Positions 8,109-16,557 of a stretch of 60,903 bases of DNA are shown one piece after another. Position numbers and translations under genes: made by a program. Below the pieces are notes generated by a model, which worked only from the letters and a program-made list of their open reading frames with translations, did not search any database and was not told the DNA's origin. Source of the stretch: CAZROT01 sp964601895 (GTDB lineage Bacteria; Pseudomonadota; Gammaproteobacteria; Enterobacterales; Enterobacteriaceae); the NCBI GenBank assembly GCA_964601895.1, contig CAZROT010000013.1, forward strand, positions 1-60,903, read 5' to 3'. How positions within the stretch are numbered: position 1 is the first letter of the stretch; each line of letters begins with the position of its first letter.

Positions 8109-8735
8109 CTATTTGTTATCGTAATTCAACTCCTTAACTTCTTTCAGAATTTTCTCTGTCACTTTACCAGTATCGTCTATCGTCAAAGATAAAAATGTGG
8201 AATCTCCGATCGGTTTGTCCATTTTTTCTCCCCTCTCAAAATCTAACCACTGTGTGATAGCTCGTATCTGAAAAATAGAATCTCTGTTAATAAACTTACT
8301 TCTTGTTTCAAAGATATAACCACCTTCATTACCTGCACCAGCAAGATCAGTCATTGATAATAATTTATCATTCTTGTCAAAAATTAAGTAGTAGATATTT
8401 AATCCCAATTCTCCGCGATCATGAACAACTGTAAACTCATTTTTTGTAGTGTCCCTATCTTGCCAGGAATACAAATAAACTTTTTTATTTGAGGAAATAC
8501 TGTCAAGCGATTTGTGCCATTGGCTGTAACATGATTTTATATTTGTCCTCAATAAACTGTCACTCACAAATTCGCTTAGATTCCGATGCTTAAACTTATT
8601 TTTTTGAGTGCCCCAGTAAGAATGATTTTTCCCTTTTAACATATTACAACTGATGATAAAAAGTATGATTGTCGCTATTCCTAAATGAAAGAAAATTTCA
8701 TTGATATACTGACCAAAATTAAATTGTTTCATCAC
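8109..8735 (-). CDS. Lipoprotein-like immunity protein B (unit 1)
   Basis: 208 residues, no family recognised. The N terminus has a hydrophobic stretch ending in FIISCNML, a plausible lipobox or membrane anchor, so the protein should sit in the periplasm or envelope. It begins 52 bp after the Tae4-like toxin stop. A periplasmic location fits inhibition of a peptidoglycan amidase; in known Tae4-Tai4 pairs the immunity protein is also periplasmic, though no similarity to Tai4 is claimed. Role is inferred from position and signal. Confidence 0.7.
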   Translation of the reverse strand: MMKQFNFGQYINEIFFHLGIATIILFIISCNMLKGKNHSYWGTQKNKFKHRNLSEFVSDSLLRTNIKSCYSQWHKSLDSISSNKKVYLYSWQDRDTTKNEFTVVHDRGELGLNIYYLIFDKNDKLLSMTDLAGAGNEGGYIFETRSKFINRDSIFQIRAITQWLDFERGEKMDKPIGDSTFLSLTIDDTGKVTEKILKEVKELNYDNK

Positions 8736-8787
8736 CTGCTAATTTAATAACACAATAAATTCAACCATTTGCTAAATTTTATAAGCT

Positions 8788-9879
8788 TCACTTACTTAAT
8801 CGCCATATATAAACAGAAAGATCAGACGCCAAATGATCCGCCTCTTTAAGATAAGGACCTAAATCATCTCCATAATTACCATACATGCTGATATCCTGCA
8901 TAAAATCTCTGTACAATAAATCAACATGACCTGAAGCGCCATATTTGGCTGGATTACCTGCTACAATAACTACAATTGCTCGACCTTTAGTTGTTTTGTC
9001 ATGAATTTCTGCAATTAATTTATCTACATCCTGCTTAGTTTTAATGTGCTCTTTAACAACTGTTGGGGATTCGATTTTTGATAAATACGTTTTTACTTCT
9101 GTAGCACCTACAATGTAATTTCCCTGATCACCCTCTTTACCAGCCCAAACTCTTGTACCAGTACCTTTTTTAGGAATTGGATAACCAGCATCATTCACTG
9201 CATATGAAAACCTGATTGCACAAGTGTTAGTTGTAGGATCTGTATCTCGAAATTCCTTTAAGGCATCTTCCTGATTAATTATTTTCTGGCCATTTCTTCG
9301 TCTCTTCCAGCCATCCTCTAATTTTGAATAACTATAATCCGATATTTTGATTGGAGGCTGGCCTCCCACATTTAAAGTATTAAAGGCAGTGTTGAGGACA
9401 TTGGCCACCTGAAACACTTTCGCTGTTACACTCGCAATCTTCATCCCTGTGCTTATCGCAGAAACTGATTTTGATACAGTGCTTACACTACGAACTACCA
9501 CTTCACTTAAAGTAATCGCTGTTTCTGCCGTAGTTGATAATGTACTAAGACCTGGCGGTGGCCAAGAGATGCCGCCACTCGGGTCTATCAGGTTCACCGG
9601 ATCATTACCCATACCTGTATATGGCGAAGGGAACTGTCCGTAGGGGTCTTGCTGTACAAACCTTCCTATCTGTGCATCGTAGTTTCGTAAAAAGAAGTCC
9701 TGCCAACCTATGTCTTCGTCTAACTCCGCAAATCTTCCCTGGTATAAATAGTTATTCTTGAGTTGCCCTTCATAACTATCTCCTAACTTTCTTGAACTTA
9801 TCCCTGCTATCTTTAATCCATAGGCGTAGTAATTAATCTGCACTTTTGCCCTCACTTGCAGTTTTGCCTGTACTTTCAC
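8788..9879 (-). CDS. Orphan Rhs end with Tae4-like toxin B (unit 1)
   Basis: 363 residues. From residue 16 on it is identical to the last 348 residues of the intact Rhs protein. Residues 1-15 come from the end of unit 2, starting at a GTG whose GGAG lies too close to be a normal ribosome site. The core ends at DPSGG (99-103). The toxin part has TNTCAIRFSYA with Cys220 and SGHVDLLY with His318, the pattern of the Tae4 type of NlpC/P60-like D,L-amidases that cut peptidoglycan peptides. Without the Rhs shell and signal peptide it is probably not exported and serves as a silent copy. Confidence 0.8.
   Translation of the reverse strand: MKVQAKLQVRAKVQINYYAYGLKIAGISSRKLGDSYEGQLKNNYLYQGRFAELDEDIGWQDFFLRNYDAQIGRFVQQDPYGQFPSPYTGMGNDPVNLIDPSGGISWPPPGLSTLSTTAETAITLSEVVVRSVSTVSKSVSAISTGMKIASVTAKVFQVANVLNTAFNTLNVGGQPPIKISDYSYSKLEDGWKRRRNGQKIINQEDALKEFRDTDPTTNTCAIRFSYAVNDAGYPIPKKGTGTRVWAGKEGDQGNYIVGATEVKTYLSKIESPTVVKEHIKTKQDVDKLIAEIHDKTTKGRAIVVIVAGNPAKYGASGHVDLLYRDFMQDISMYGNYGDDLGPYLKEADHLASDLSVYIWRLSK
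9821..9833. other. Putative att site between the two units
   Basis: Same 13 bases as at 2051 and 17591. Here the non-coding end of unit 2 meets the toxin end of unit 1, so its sequence is the junction expected in an excised circle (attP-like). Confidence 0.8.
9839..9874. repeat. Paired 18-bp direct repeats beside att (unit 2)
   Basis: Same repeat pair as at 2069-2104, next to the inner att site. No equivalent pair is seen at 17604 onward in the rhs gene, so the repeats mark the element end rather than the target. Confidence 0.6.
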
Positions 9880-11035
9880 TCCAAAAAAATCCGCATTTTC
9901 TTATAAGCCCTCCCTCAAAGAACTATCATAAAAATAGCGGTTTCCTGCTTTATACCAGTTATAAAAATTAGGTTTATCCGGCTGGCTTTGGAAGGCAGTT
10001 TTTTATTAAACGCATAGCTTTTGTACATCTCGCCGTTTGCAGGTTCAGGGTATTGGCCTTGCCGCTTTTTATGCAGGGTAAGAGTAAAAAAACAACGGCG
10101 AAAAAAAGTTATATGATAAGTTGTTATGTCGCTCACGGGTGATATACTGCTGACGGTTGTTCTGTTGCTCATCTGTGTTACTATCGCTGAACTTATCGTA
10201 TAACTTTTTTTCGCAAGCCAAAGCCGCAGCTAAACGACCACTGTAGTTTAATGACTGACTGTTGCGGCTGCGGCAGGCTACGGGTCTTTCTAATCAATAA
10301 AGTTTCTATCTGCTGTAAAAATTTTTGTTGATTAATATTCTTCTGCTGATGATTTATTCTAATGATATCGTTCATCTGTGTTCATTGCGATAGTGGCTAT
10401 AATCTAAAGTTGAGATATGCACTGCAGCCATTGGCAGGGAAGCCTGGATGAACGAAGCAAGTGAGGAACGAACGCAGCGAAGAGAAGGAAGGCTGACCGT
10501 CCGCCACCACTTCCCGCCATGCCAGCCAGACCGGATGGGCCGGGAGCCGCAGCCGCCCCGACATAAAAACGAAGCGAAGCGAAGTGACGAGGGGCGGCAA
10601 GGCGAAGGCACACCTGCATGCTTGTCATCAAAATTAATCAGTCCCGCCATCGGCGGGACGAACCAAAAAATAAGTGGCTGGCTGGCCGGCAGGTGGCGGT
10701 TACAATGTGGAGCTGCGGTAGATGCATTGCTGCTTTGTGTGATTGCTTCCCGTGTGTTGGCAAAGCTGCAATGCAGATACATAAGCAGCGGAGTGCCGCA
10801 AGGCTTGTGAACTGCAAGGGGTGTGACAAACTGCGGAGCACCCGAAGGGCAAAGCAGCTAATGCAACAATCATAAAAATAAAAATGATTGCATTGGCTGC
10901 TTTGGTTTGGCGCATCCACTTGCCGAACAAGACTTGACGGCACACCTATTTCCCTGGCTGTTCATCGGAGTTACTAATGATAATGTTTACATTCTTTCGC
11001 TGGGATTTGTTCAACTGTTGAGTGTATTAAAAAGA
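9880..11035. other. Structured non-coding end of element (unit 2)
   Basis: Second copy of the gene-free stretch, with the same hairpins at +7770. No gene can be supported here. Confidence 0.6.
10098..10214. repeat. Long inverted repeat, 25-bp arms (unit 2)
   Basis: Second copy of the 24/25 inverted repeat at +7770. Confidence 0.8.
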
Positions 11036-11053
11036 TTCCGCCGCCAGGCGGAA
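11036..11053 (-). terminator. Intrinsic terminator after ORF6N gene (unit 2)
   Basis: Second copy, same stem and T-run, isolating the element operon from the toxin end of unit 1 that follows. Confidence 0.75.
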
Positions 11054-11067
11054 CATTTTTATTATTT

Positions 11068-11613
11068 CTACTTCTTCTTAGTTGATGATAGTTTAAATCC
11101 AATCGCTGCTCTTGGTTTTTCCGGTGGCGGTGTCAACAATTCTTTCAGTGCTGCAAAAATGTTTTGTATATCATCGCTGTTGGCTATCACCTGTTTTTCC
11201 ATTTGCTCCAGTTTCAGTAAAATGTCTTTATGAGTAAGTAACATCTCCCGCAGTTTTGCAAATATTCTTATTAACCGGATACTCATTTCAATGGCGGTAT
11301 CACTATTCAGCACCGTTGATAATTGCGATACTCCCTGTTCAGTAAAAACATAAGGCATCTTTCTTGTACCACCCCAGCTTGATGTTCCATTCTGGAATAT
11401 CAAGTTTTTAAACTCCTCCTCCGTAAGCTGGAACATAAAATCATCAGGGAATCGTTTCAGGTTACGCTTTACGGCTTTATTCAGGTTTCCGGTGGTTACA
11501 TTGTACATTTCTGCCAGGTCTTTATCCAGCATCACTTTTTGCCCCCGGATAAAATAAATTTTGTTAATGATTACTTCGTCCGGTATTGCTAATTCTCTCT
11601 TTGCTTTTGCCAT
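11068..11613 (-). CDS. ORF6N domain protein (unit 2)
   Basis: Second copy of the ORF6N DNA-binding protein, identical over all 181 residues to the one at 3298. The lack of any difference indicates that the duplication is recent or maintained by exchange. Confidence 0.85.
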   Translation of the reverse strand: MAKAKRELAIPDEVIINKIYFIRGQKVMLDKDLAEMYNVTTGNLNKAVKRNLKRFPDDFMFQLTEEEFKNLIFQNGTSSWGGTRKMPYVFTEQGVSQLSTVLNSDTAIEMSIRLIRIFAKLREMLLTHKDILLKLEQMEKQVIANSDDIQNIFAALKELLTPPPEKPRAAIGFKLSSTKKK

Positions 11614-11663
11614 GCTGTTTGATTTTTAAGGTTTGTAAAAATAGGGGTTACTCTTTGATAGGT

Positions 11664-12638
11664 TTAGAACGGATGGAAGTTTTTAATATCCTCTTTCAGT
11701 TCTTCCATATTGTTTGCCTTATAACTTTCTGTTGAACTTACATACCGGTGCCCGGCCATGATTTGTACTTTCCTAAGATTGTATTGCTGCAACCAATGAA
11801 CGATTACACTTGCCCTTAACTGGTCAATGCTTTTTACTTTGCTGTTTATCCTTTGCAGTTGTTTTATGAGTAATGCTAAAGCATTTTTAAAATGGATGCT
11901 GTCGCTGATACTTGTAAAAAGGGTTTGGCTTGCTGTGTTATTCTGATGTTGCAGTATTTGTTTCCTTGTATCATTGATGTAGTCTAACATATCGTAGAGT
12001 TGATGGCTTTCTAATTTTAATGTCCGTTCATTGCTTCGCCTTGCTTCCGGTATATGTATTTTCCCTTCTCTTAATTTTACATCGCTTATTTGCAGTTGCA
12101 TTATCTCCTCACTTCTTATAGCCTGATAAACTATTAACCCTACAATAATTTTGTTTCTCTTTCTTGATAGTGTCTGTAAATGCTGTGGCGGCGAAGCCCT
12201 CTTCTGAACTACGTTCGTAACCTTCGTTACCTCGGTTATCCCCGAAGGGGGAAGGATAATATCTGTCTTATAATCTTCATAGAGTTTGTCAAGTTCATCA
12301 GGTTTTAAAATATCATGCAGCACTTTTCTTTTAATGCCTTTGATTTTAATATTTGAACATGGGTTATCGTTTATCTCTCCTTCACTCATTAACCAGGTGT
12401 AATATTTTTCTGTGTGCATTACATAGTGTGCAATGGTCTTTCTGCTTACGCCTCTTATGTTTTGGTAGTGTATGTAAGCCATCACATCGTTATGGCTTAC
12501 TTCTGTTACCTCGTTGATGTTTTCCTGTTCACACCATGCCATAAAATAATTTACTGCAAGCATAATACTCTCAATGCTTTTACTGCTGTAACCTTTTATA
12601 GTCAGATACTCTTTAAATTTCTCCATTTCTATTTTCAT
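11664..12638 (-). CDS. Tyrosine recombinase, variant active site (unit 2)
   Basis: Second copy, identical over 324 residues to the protein at 3894, including the DQLR box-II variant and the palindrome-encoded insert at about residues 128-152. Confidence 0.9.
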   Translation of the reverse strand: MKIEMEKFKEYLTIKGYSSKSIESIMLAVNYFMAWCEQENINEVTEVSHNDVMAYIHYQNIRGVSRKTIAHYVMHTEKYYTWLMSEGEINDNPCSNIKIKGIKRKVLHDILKPDELDKLYEDYKTDIILPPSGITEVTKVTNVVQKRASPPQHLQTLSRKRNKIIVGLIVYQAIRSEEIMQLQISDVKLREGKIHIPEARRSNERTLKLESHQLYDMLDYINDTRKQILQHQNNTASQTLFTSISDSIHFKNALALLIKQLQRINSKVKSIDQLRASVIVHWLQQYNLRKVQIMAGHRYVSSTESYKANNMEELKEDIKNFHPF

Positions 12639-13611
12639 TTATAAGGTGAGTATAAATTTGTGTACTGTCCATTGAGCTATGCCCCAAAAAATCTTTTATC
12701 TTTTCCAGGCTCATCCCATTGGCTAAAAGATGGGTGGCGATACTGTGCCTTAGTGTATGTAATCCGACTTCCTTTTGTACCAGTTCTGCATTGTCCGTTC
12801 TCTTTATCAACTCTTGTAATTTTACCAGCATCATTTGACCCTGCAGTCTCTTACCATTATTGCCGCCGATAAAAAATGCAGCCTCCTTTTCATCTTTCAA
12901 TAAGCAATTTCTTCCTTCGTAGATGTAAGCTGTAATTTGTTCTAAACTCTTGCTGCTTACCGGTACTAACCTTTCTTTATAATTTTTTCCTTTTGTTACA
13001 TGCAGCACCCCACTGCTGATATTGATGTCGTTTACATTTAAACAGTAGCCTTCATTCCTTCGTAATCCACAACCGTAAAAAATACTCAGCATCGCCTTGT
13101 CCCTTTGCTGTATGGCTTCGTAGAGCTCGGGGCTTCGGTTGTTTCTCCTGCTGTGCTGTGGTTGCTCTGTGGCTTTGTAGAGTTGCTTTATTTCTTCTTC
13201 GGTCAGCACCGTTGGTTTTTCTTCTATCACTTTTTCTAAGCGGATGCTGAACAGGGGTATTTGCAGCTTGCCTGTTTGCCGTAGGTATTCGGTAAACTTT
13301 CTTAATGCCTGTATATGTTTGTTCAGGTGGGTATTGGTCAATGTGCCCGCCTGCTGCCTACAGTTCGTTCTTTGCCTTAATTCATTGTAGTAATAGTCTT
13401 TCATGGCTTCTATGCTGATGTCCGCTAATTGGGTCTTATTTCGCTTTTCAAGGTGGTTTAATAATCCCCTTATCTGTACCGGCATGTAATACACGGCTTG
13501 CCATGAGTAGCCTAAGATTTCTAACCACTCCTTAAAACTTTTCTCTATGTACTGGTATGCCGGTGCCGTTACGGGTAATCGTTTCATAAGCCTCTCCCTA
13601 ACCCTCTCCAA
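12613..13611 (-). CDS. XerC/D-like tyrosine recombinase (unit 2)
   Basis: Second copy of the recombinase with the full Arg/His-x-x-Arg/His/Tyr set, identical to 4843-5841. The likely start is the ATG at 13587 rather than the one inside the hairpin. Confidence 0.92.
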   Translation of the reverse strand: MERVRERLMKRLPVTAPAYQYIEKSFKEWLEILGYSWQAVYYMPVQIRGLLNHLEKRNKTQLADISIEAMKDYYYNELRQRTNCRQQAGTLTNTHLNKHIQALRKFTEYLRQTGKLQIPLFSIRLEKVIEEKPTVLTEEEIKQLYKATEQPQHSRRNNRSPELYEAIQQRDKAMLSIFYGCGLRRNEGYCLNVNDINISSGVLHVTKGKNYKERLVPVSSKSLEQITAYIYEGRNCLLKDEKEAAFFIGGNNGKRLQGQMMLVKLQELIKRTDNAELVQKEVGLHTLRHSIATHLLANGMSLEKIKDFLGHSSMDSTQIYTHLINENRNGEI

Positions 13612-13668
13612 AGGAGAGGGAACTTTTAATAGTGAATAAATTTTTGCTTGCTTATCCGTTTTGTAATT

Positions 13669-15306
13669 CTACTGGCTCATTGCAGCCTGATGCTTTGTCA
13701 GCCTGGGTTTCATTGAGCCATTTCCGTTTTGGCTCATTACTGGCTTAGTGGTTCTTAGCTTATTTAGGATTTCATCTAATACAATGCTGATGCTGTTTTG
13801 CAGTTGATTATATTCTTCATAGCTGGTAATTTCAAAGAGATAACCTTTTTTCTTTTTGCTCTCCTGTAATTTGATGTAGCTGCTTTGTAATAACTCGTTG
13901 TGGTATCGTCTTACTGTGGTGCCTGGCAATCGTAATGCTTTACGGATTTCCTTGTTTGTAAAAGTGCTTTGCTTTTGCTGCTGCAATAATGCTTTGAGTT
14001 GTTCAAAATAATTTCTTGTTGCTCCGCTTAGTTCATCTGCCTTTCTTAATAAAACTTCTTTCATCAGCTTGTTGGCTTCGGCAATATCTTCAAGTGTTGT
14101 TTCTATAAACTGTGCTCCTGTCAACTTATCAGTTTTCTTCTCTCTTTGGTACTGATGATAAAATGTTACTGCTTCTATGAACTGTAAATAATGGGCATTG
14201 GTTCTTCTTGGTTTAAAAACTTCTGTTGGTATCTGCAATAACTCTGCATATGGATTTCTGATTTGTACAGGTTGCAATAATCGTTGTGTGTTCTGTAATA
14301 ACTGTTTGATTTGCTTTTCTTCTTCTGTGTTGATAGTGCCTGCACTTTTCTTTCGCTGGTAACTCATTATCGCTTCATCCTGGGCTTTGCTTTCATCTAT
14401 GTAAATCAAAAAACTTCTGTTGGCATTGTCTTCATAAATGCTTTCCTGTGTGGTGCATCCGGCCACCGTTACAGGGCCTTTTACTTTAAACGTTATCGTT
14501 CTTGTTATCCCCTTTGTATCTTTTAGCGGAACCATTTTTATAATATGCTTTTTGCTTATCAGTTCCCTTAATGCATACATCACTGTTTCGGCGCCGTCCA
14601 TATCTTCTATTAAAATCAATTTGTGCTGTAAATCATACTCGCCAAAATAATACAGTGCATTGCTTGTTAATGATGTGCTTTCCATTTTATCTTCTTCGGG
14701 TATTAGTTCGGCAACTTTCTCCTGTAAATGGCTTTTACCTGCTCCACTGCTGCCAAAGCTGATAACATGTAAAGGACTTTCTCTTTTCCGGCTGGTGAAG
14801 ATGATATACATTAATAACCTGTTGGCTTCTTCGCCAATGATACCTGCTTTACCGATGGCTTCATTTGTTCTTTGCATTAAACCCGGCTGCATCAAAAAAT
14901 TTATCGCTTCTTCTCTCTCTGATGGAGTGAGTATTTTTTTCTTTACTTCTTTCGCCGTTTGCTGCTGTTCTATCTGCTGCAACCGGTAAAATTCTAACTG
15001 CCTTGTTATATCCGCTATGGCTTTGGTGAGTTGCAATGTGCCTACTTCTAACCGCTCGGCTGCTTTGCGGATTAATTTTTCTGTCTGTACATCGTTGTAT
15101 AAATCCAGGTTGTGGTTTACCGGCAGGGCGGCGATTTCAGGGTTGTTTTGATAATACTCAAACTTGCGGTTGATGACTTCCATCCGTATCGTTACTCTTA
15201 ATCTATCCAGTCCGTCCATTCTTATGCCGCCTAATATGGTAAAGCCTAATTCTTCCGTGCAGTAGATGATCGCATTGGGATTGCTGGTGTCGAGTTTGGT
15301 TTGCAT
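13669..15306 (-). CDS. P-loop ATPase with winged helix (unit 2)
   Basis: Second copy, identical over 545 residues to 5899-7536. First gene of the leftward operon of unit 2. Confidence 0.75.
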   Translation of the reverse strand: MQTKLDTSNPNAIIYCTEELGFTILGGIRMDGLDRLRVTIRMEVINRKFEYYQNNPEIAALPVNHNLDLYNDVQTEKLIRKAAERLEVGTLQLTKAIADITRQLEFYRLQQIEQQQTAKEVKKKILTPSEREEAINFLMQPGLMQRTNEAIGKAGIIGEEANRLLMYIIFTSRKRESPLHVISFGSSGAGKSHLQEKVAELIPEEDKMESTSLTSNALYYFGEYDLQHKLILIEDMDGAETVMYALRELISKKHIIKMVPLKDTKGITRTITFKVKGPVTVAGCTTQESIYEDNANRSFLIYIDESKAQDEAIMSYQRKKSAGTINTEEEKQIKQLLQNTQRLLQPVQIRNPYAELLQIPTEVFKPRRTNAHYLQFIEAVTFYHQYQREKKTDKLTGAQFIETTLEDIAEANKLMKEVLLRKADELSGATRNYFEQLKALLQQQKQSTFTNKEIRKALRLPGTTVRRYHNELLQSSYIKLQESKKKKGYLFEITSYEEYNQLQNSISIVLDEILNKLRTTKPVMSQNGNGSMKPRLTKHQAAMSQ

Positions 15307-15458
15307 AAAAAAAGTTTTTTGTACTGTATTAGGTACAAATATAGCCTATCAATCTTATTTATAAAATCTTTTTATGTTTTTTTGTAGTTGATTCGGTCTG
15401 TATATTTGCCCCGTCGCCTTACAATACAGTTGTTTTACACTCTATTCAATACAGCATT
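15307..15458. promoter_or_regulatory. Divergent promoter and operators (unit 2)
   Basis: Second copy with the two outward TATATTTG boxes (15336-15343 minus, 15401-15408 plus) and AATACAG repeats at 15423 and 15448. Confidence 0.65.
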
Positions 15459-15800
15459 ATGAACACTTTTGGTAAACGGTTAAGAACATGCAGGGAAGCT
15501 AAAAACCTCTCGCAGCAGGATGTGGCTGCCAAACTTACAACATCCTACACTGTTATCGGCAAGTATGAAAGGGATGAGATGATCCCTTCTGTTGAAGTGG
15601 CTAAGAAGCTGGCAAAGCTTCTTGATACAACCGTGGGCTATCTACTCGGTGAGACCGAAGAAGTAAACCTCCTCAAAGACCCGGCTATGCTTAAACGTTT
15701 GAATGAGATTAACTCACTGCCTGATGAAGAAAAAAAATCTATCCTCCTGACCGTTGATGCTTTCCTTCGTGATGCCAAAGCAAGGAAGGCTTATGCTTGA
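15459..15800 (+). CDS. XRE-family repressor-like regulator (unit 2)
   Basis: Second copy, identical over 113 residues to the regulator at 7689. Two identical repressor genes mean both units would respond together. Confidence 0.85.
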   Translation: MNTFGKRLRTCREAKNLSQQDVAAKLTTSYTVIGKYERDEMIPSVEVAKKLAKLLDTTVGYLLGETEEVNLLKDPAMLKRLNEINSLPDEEKKSILLTVDAFLRDAKARKAYA

Positions 15801-15878
15801 TAAAGATTTTTAAACGCTGCAATTTTCTCATTATAGCCAGGGCTCGGATTATTTGTAAATGCTTTCCGAATAAATTGG

Positions 15879-16505
15879 CTATTTGTTATCGTAATTCAAC
15901 TCCTTAACTTCTTTCAGAATTTTCTCTGTCACTTTACCAGTATCGTCTATCGTCAAAGATAAAAATGTGGAATCTCCGATCGGTTTGTCCATTTTTTCTC
16001 CCCTCTCAAAATCTAACCACTGTGTGATAGCTCGTATCTGAAAAATAGAATCTCTGTTAATAAACTTACTTCTTGTTTCAAAGATATAACCACCTTCATT
16101 ACCTGCACCAGCAAGATCAGTCATTGATAATAATTTATCATTCTTGTCAAAAATTAAGTAGTAGATATTTAATCCCAATTCTCCGCGATCATGAACAACT
16201 GTAAACTCATTTTTTGTAGTGTCCCTATCTTGCCAGGAATACAAATAAACTTTTTTATTTGAGGAAATACTGTCAAGCGATTTGTGCCATTGGCTGTAAC
16301 ATGATTTTATATTTGTCCTCAATAAACTGTCACTCACAAATTCGCTTAGATTCCGATGCTTAAACTTATTTTTTTGAGTGCCCCAGTAAGAATGATTTTT
16401 CCCTTTTAACATATTACAACTGATGATAAAAAGTATGATTGTCGCTATTCCTAAATGAAAGAAAATTTCATTGATATACTGACCAAAATTAAATTGTTTC
16501 ATCAC
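15879..16505 (-). CDS. Lipoprotein-like immunity protein B (unit 2)
   Basis: Second copy, identical over 208 residues to 8109-8735. This one follows the intact Rhs-Tae4-like gene by 52 bp and is therefore the copy most likely transcribed with the active toxin. Confidence 0.7.
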   Translation of the reverse strand: MMKQFNFGQYINEIFFHLGIATIILFIISCNMLKGKNHSYWGTQKNKFKHRNLSEFVSDSLLRTNIKSCYSQWHKSLDSISSNKKVYLYSWQDRDTTKNEFTVVHDRGELGLNIYYLIFDKNDKLLSMTDLAGAGNEGGYIFETRSKFINRDSIFQIRAITQWLDFERGEKMDKPIGDSTFLSLTIDDTGKVTEKILKEVKELNYDNK

Positions 16506-16557
16506 CTGCTAATTTAATAACACAATAAATTCAACCATTTGCTAAATTTTATAAGCT

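Larger units (their letters stand above)
2051..9820. mobile_element. Rhs-targeting integrative element, unit 1 (7770 bp)
   Basis: The sequence from 2051 matches that from 9821 with a constant offset of 7770, and every open reading frame compared is identical between the units. On the minus strand the unit contains an Rhs core end plus Tae4-like toxin, its immunity gene, a P-loop ATPase, two overlapping tyrosine recombinases, an ORF6N protein and a structured non-coding end; an XRE regulator points the other way. It is bounded by the 13-bp TAGGCGTAGTAAT. No conjugation or phage structural genes are present, so it is best described as a small integrative element carrying a toxin-immunity cargo. 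Confidence 0.9.
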
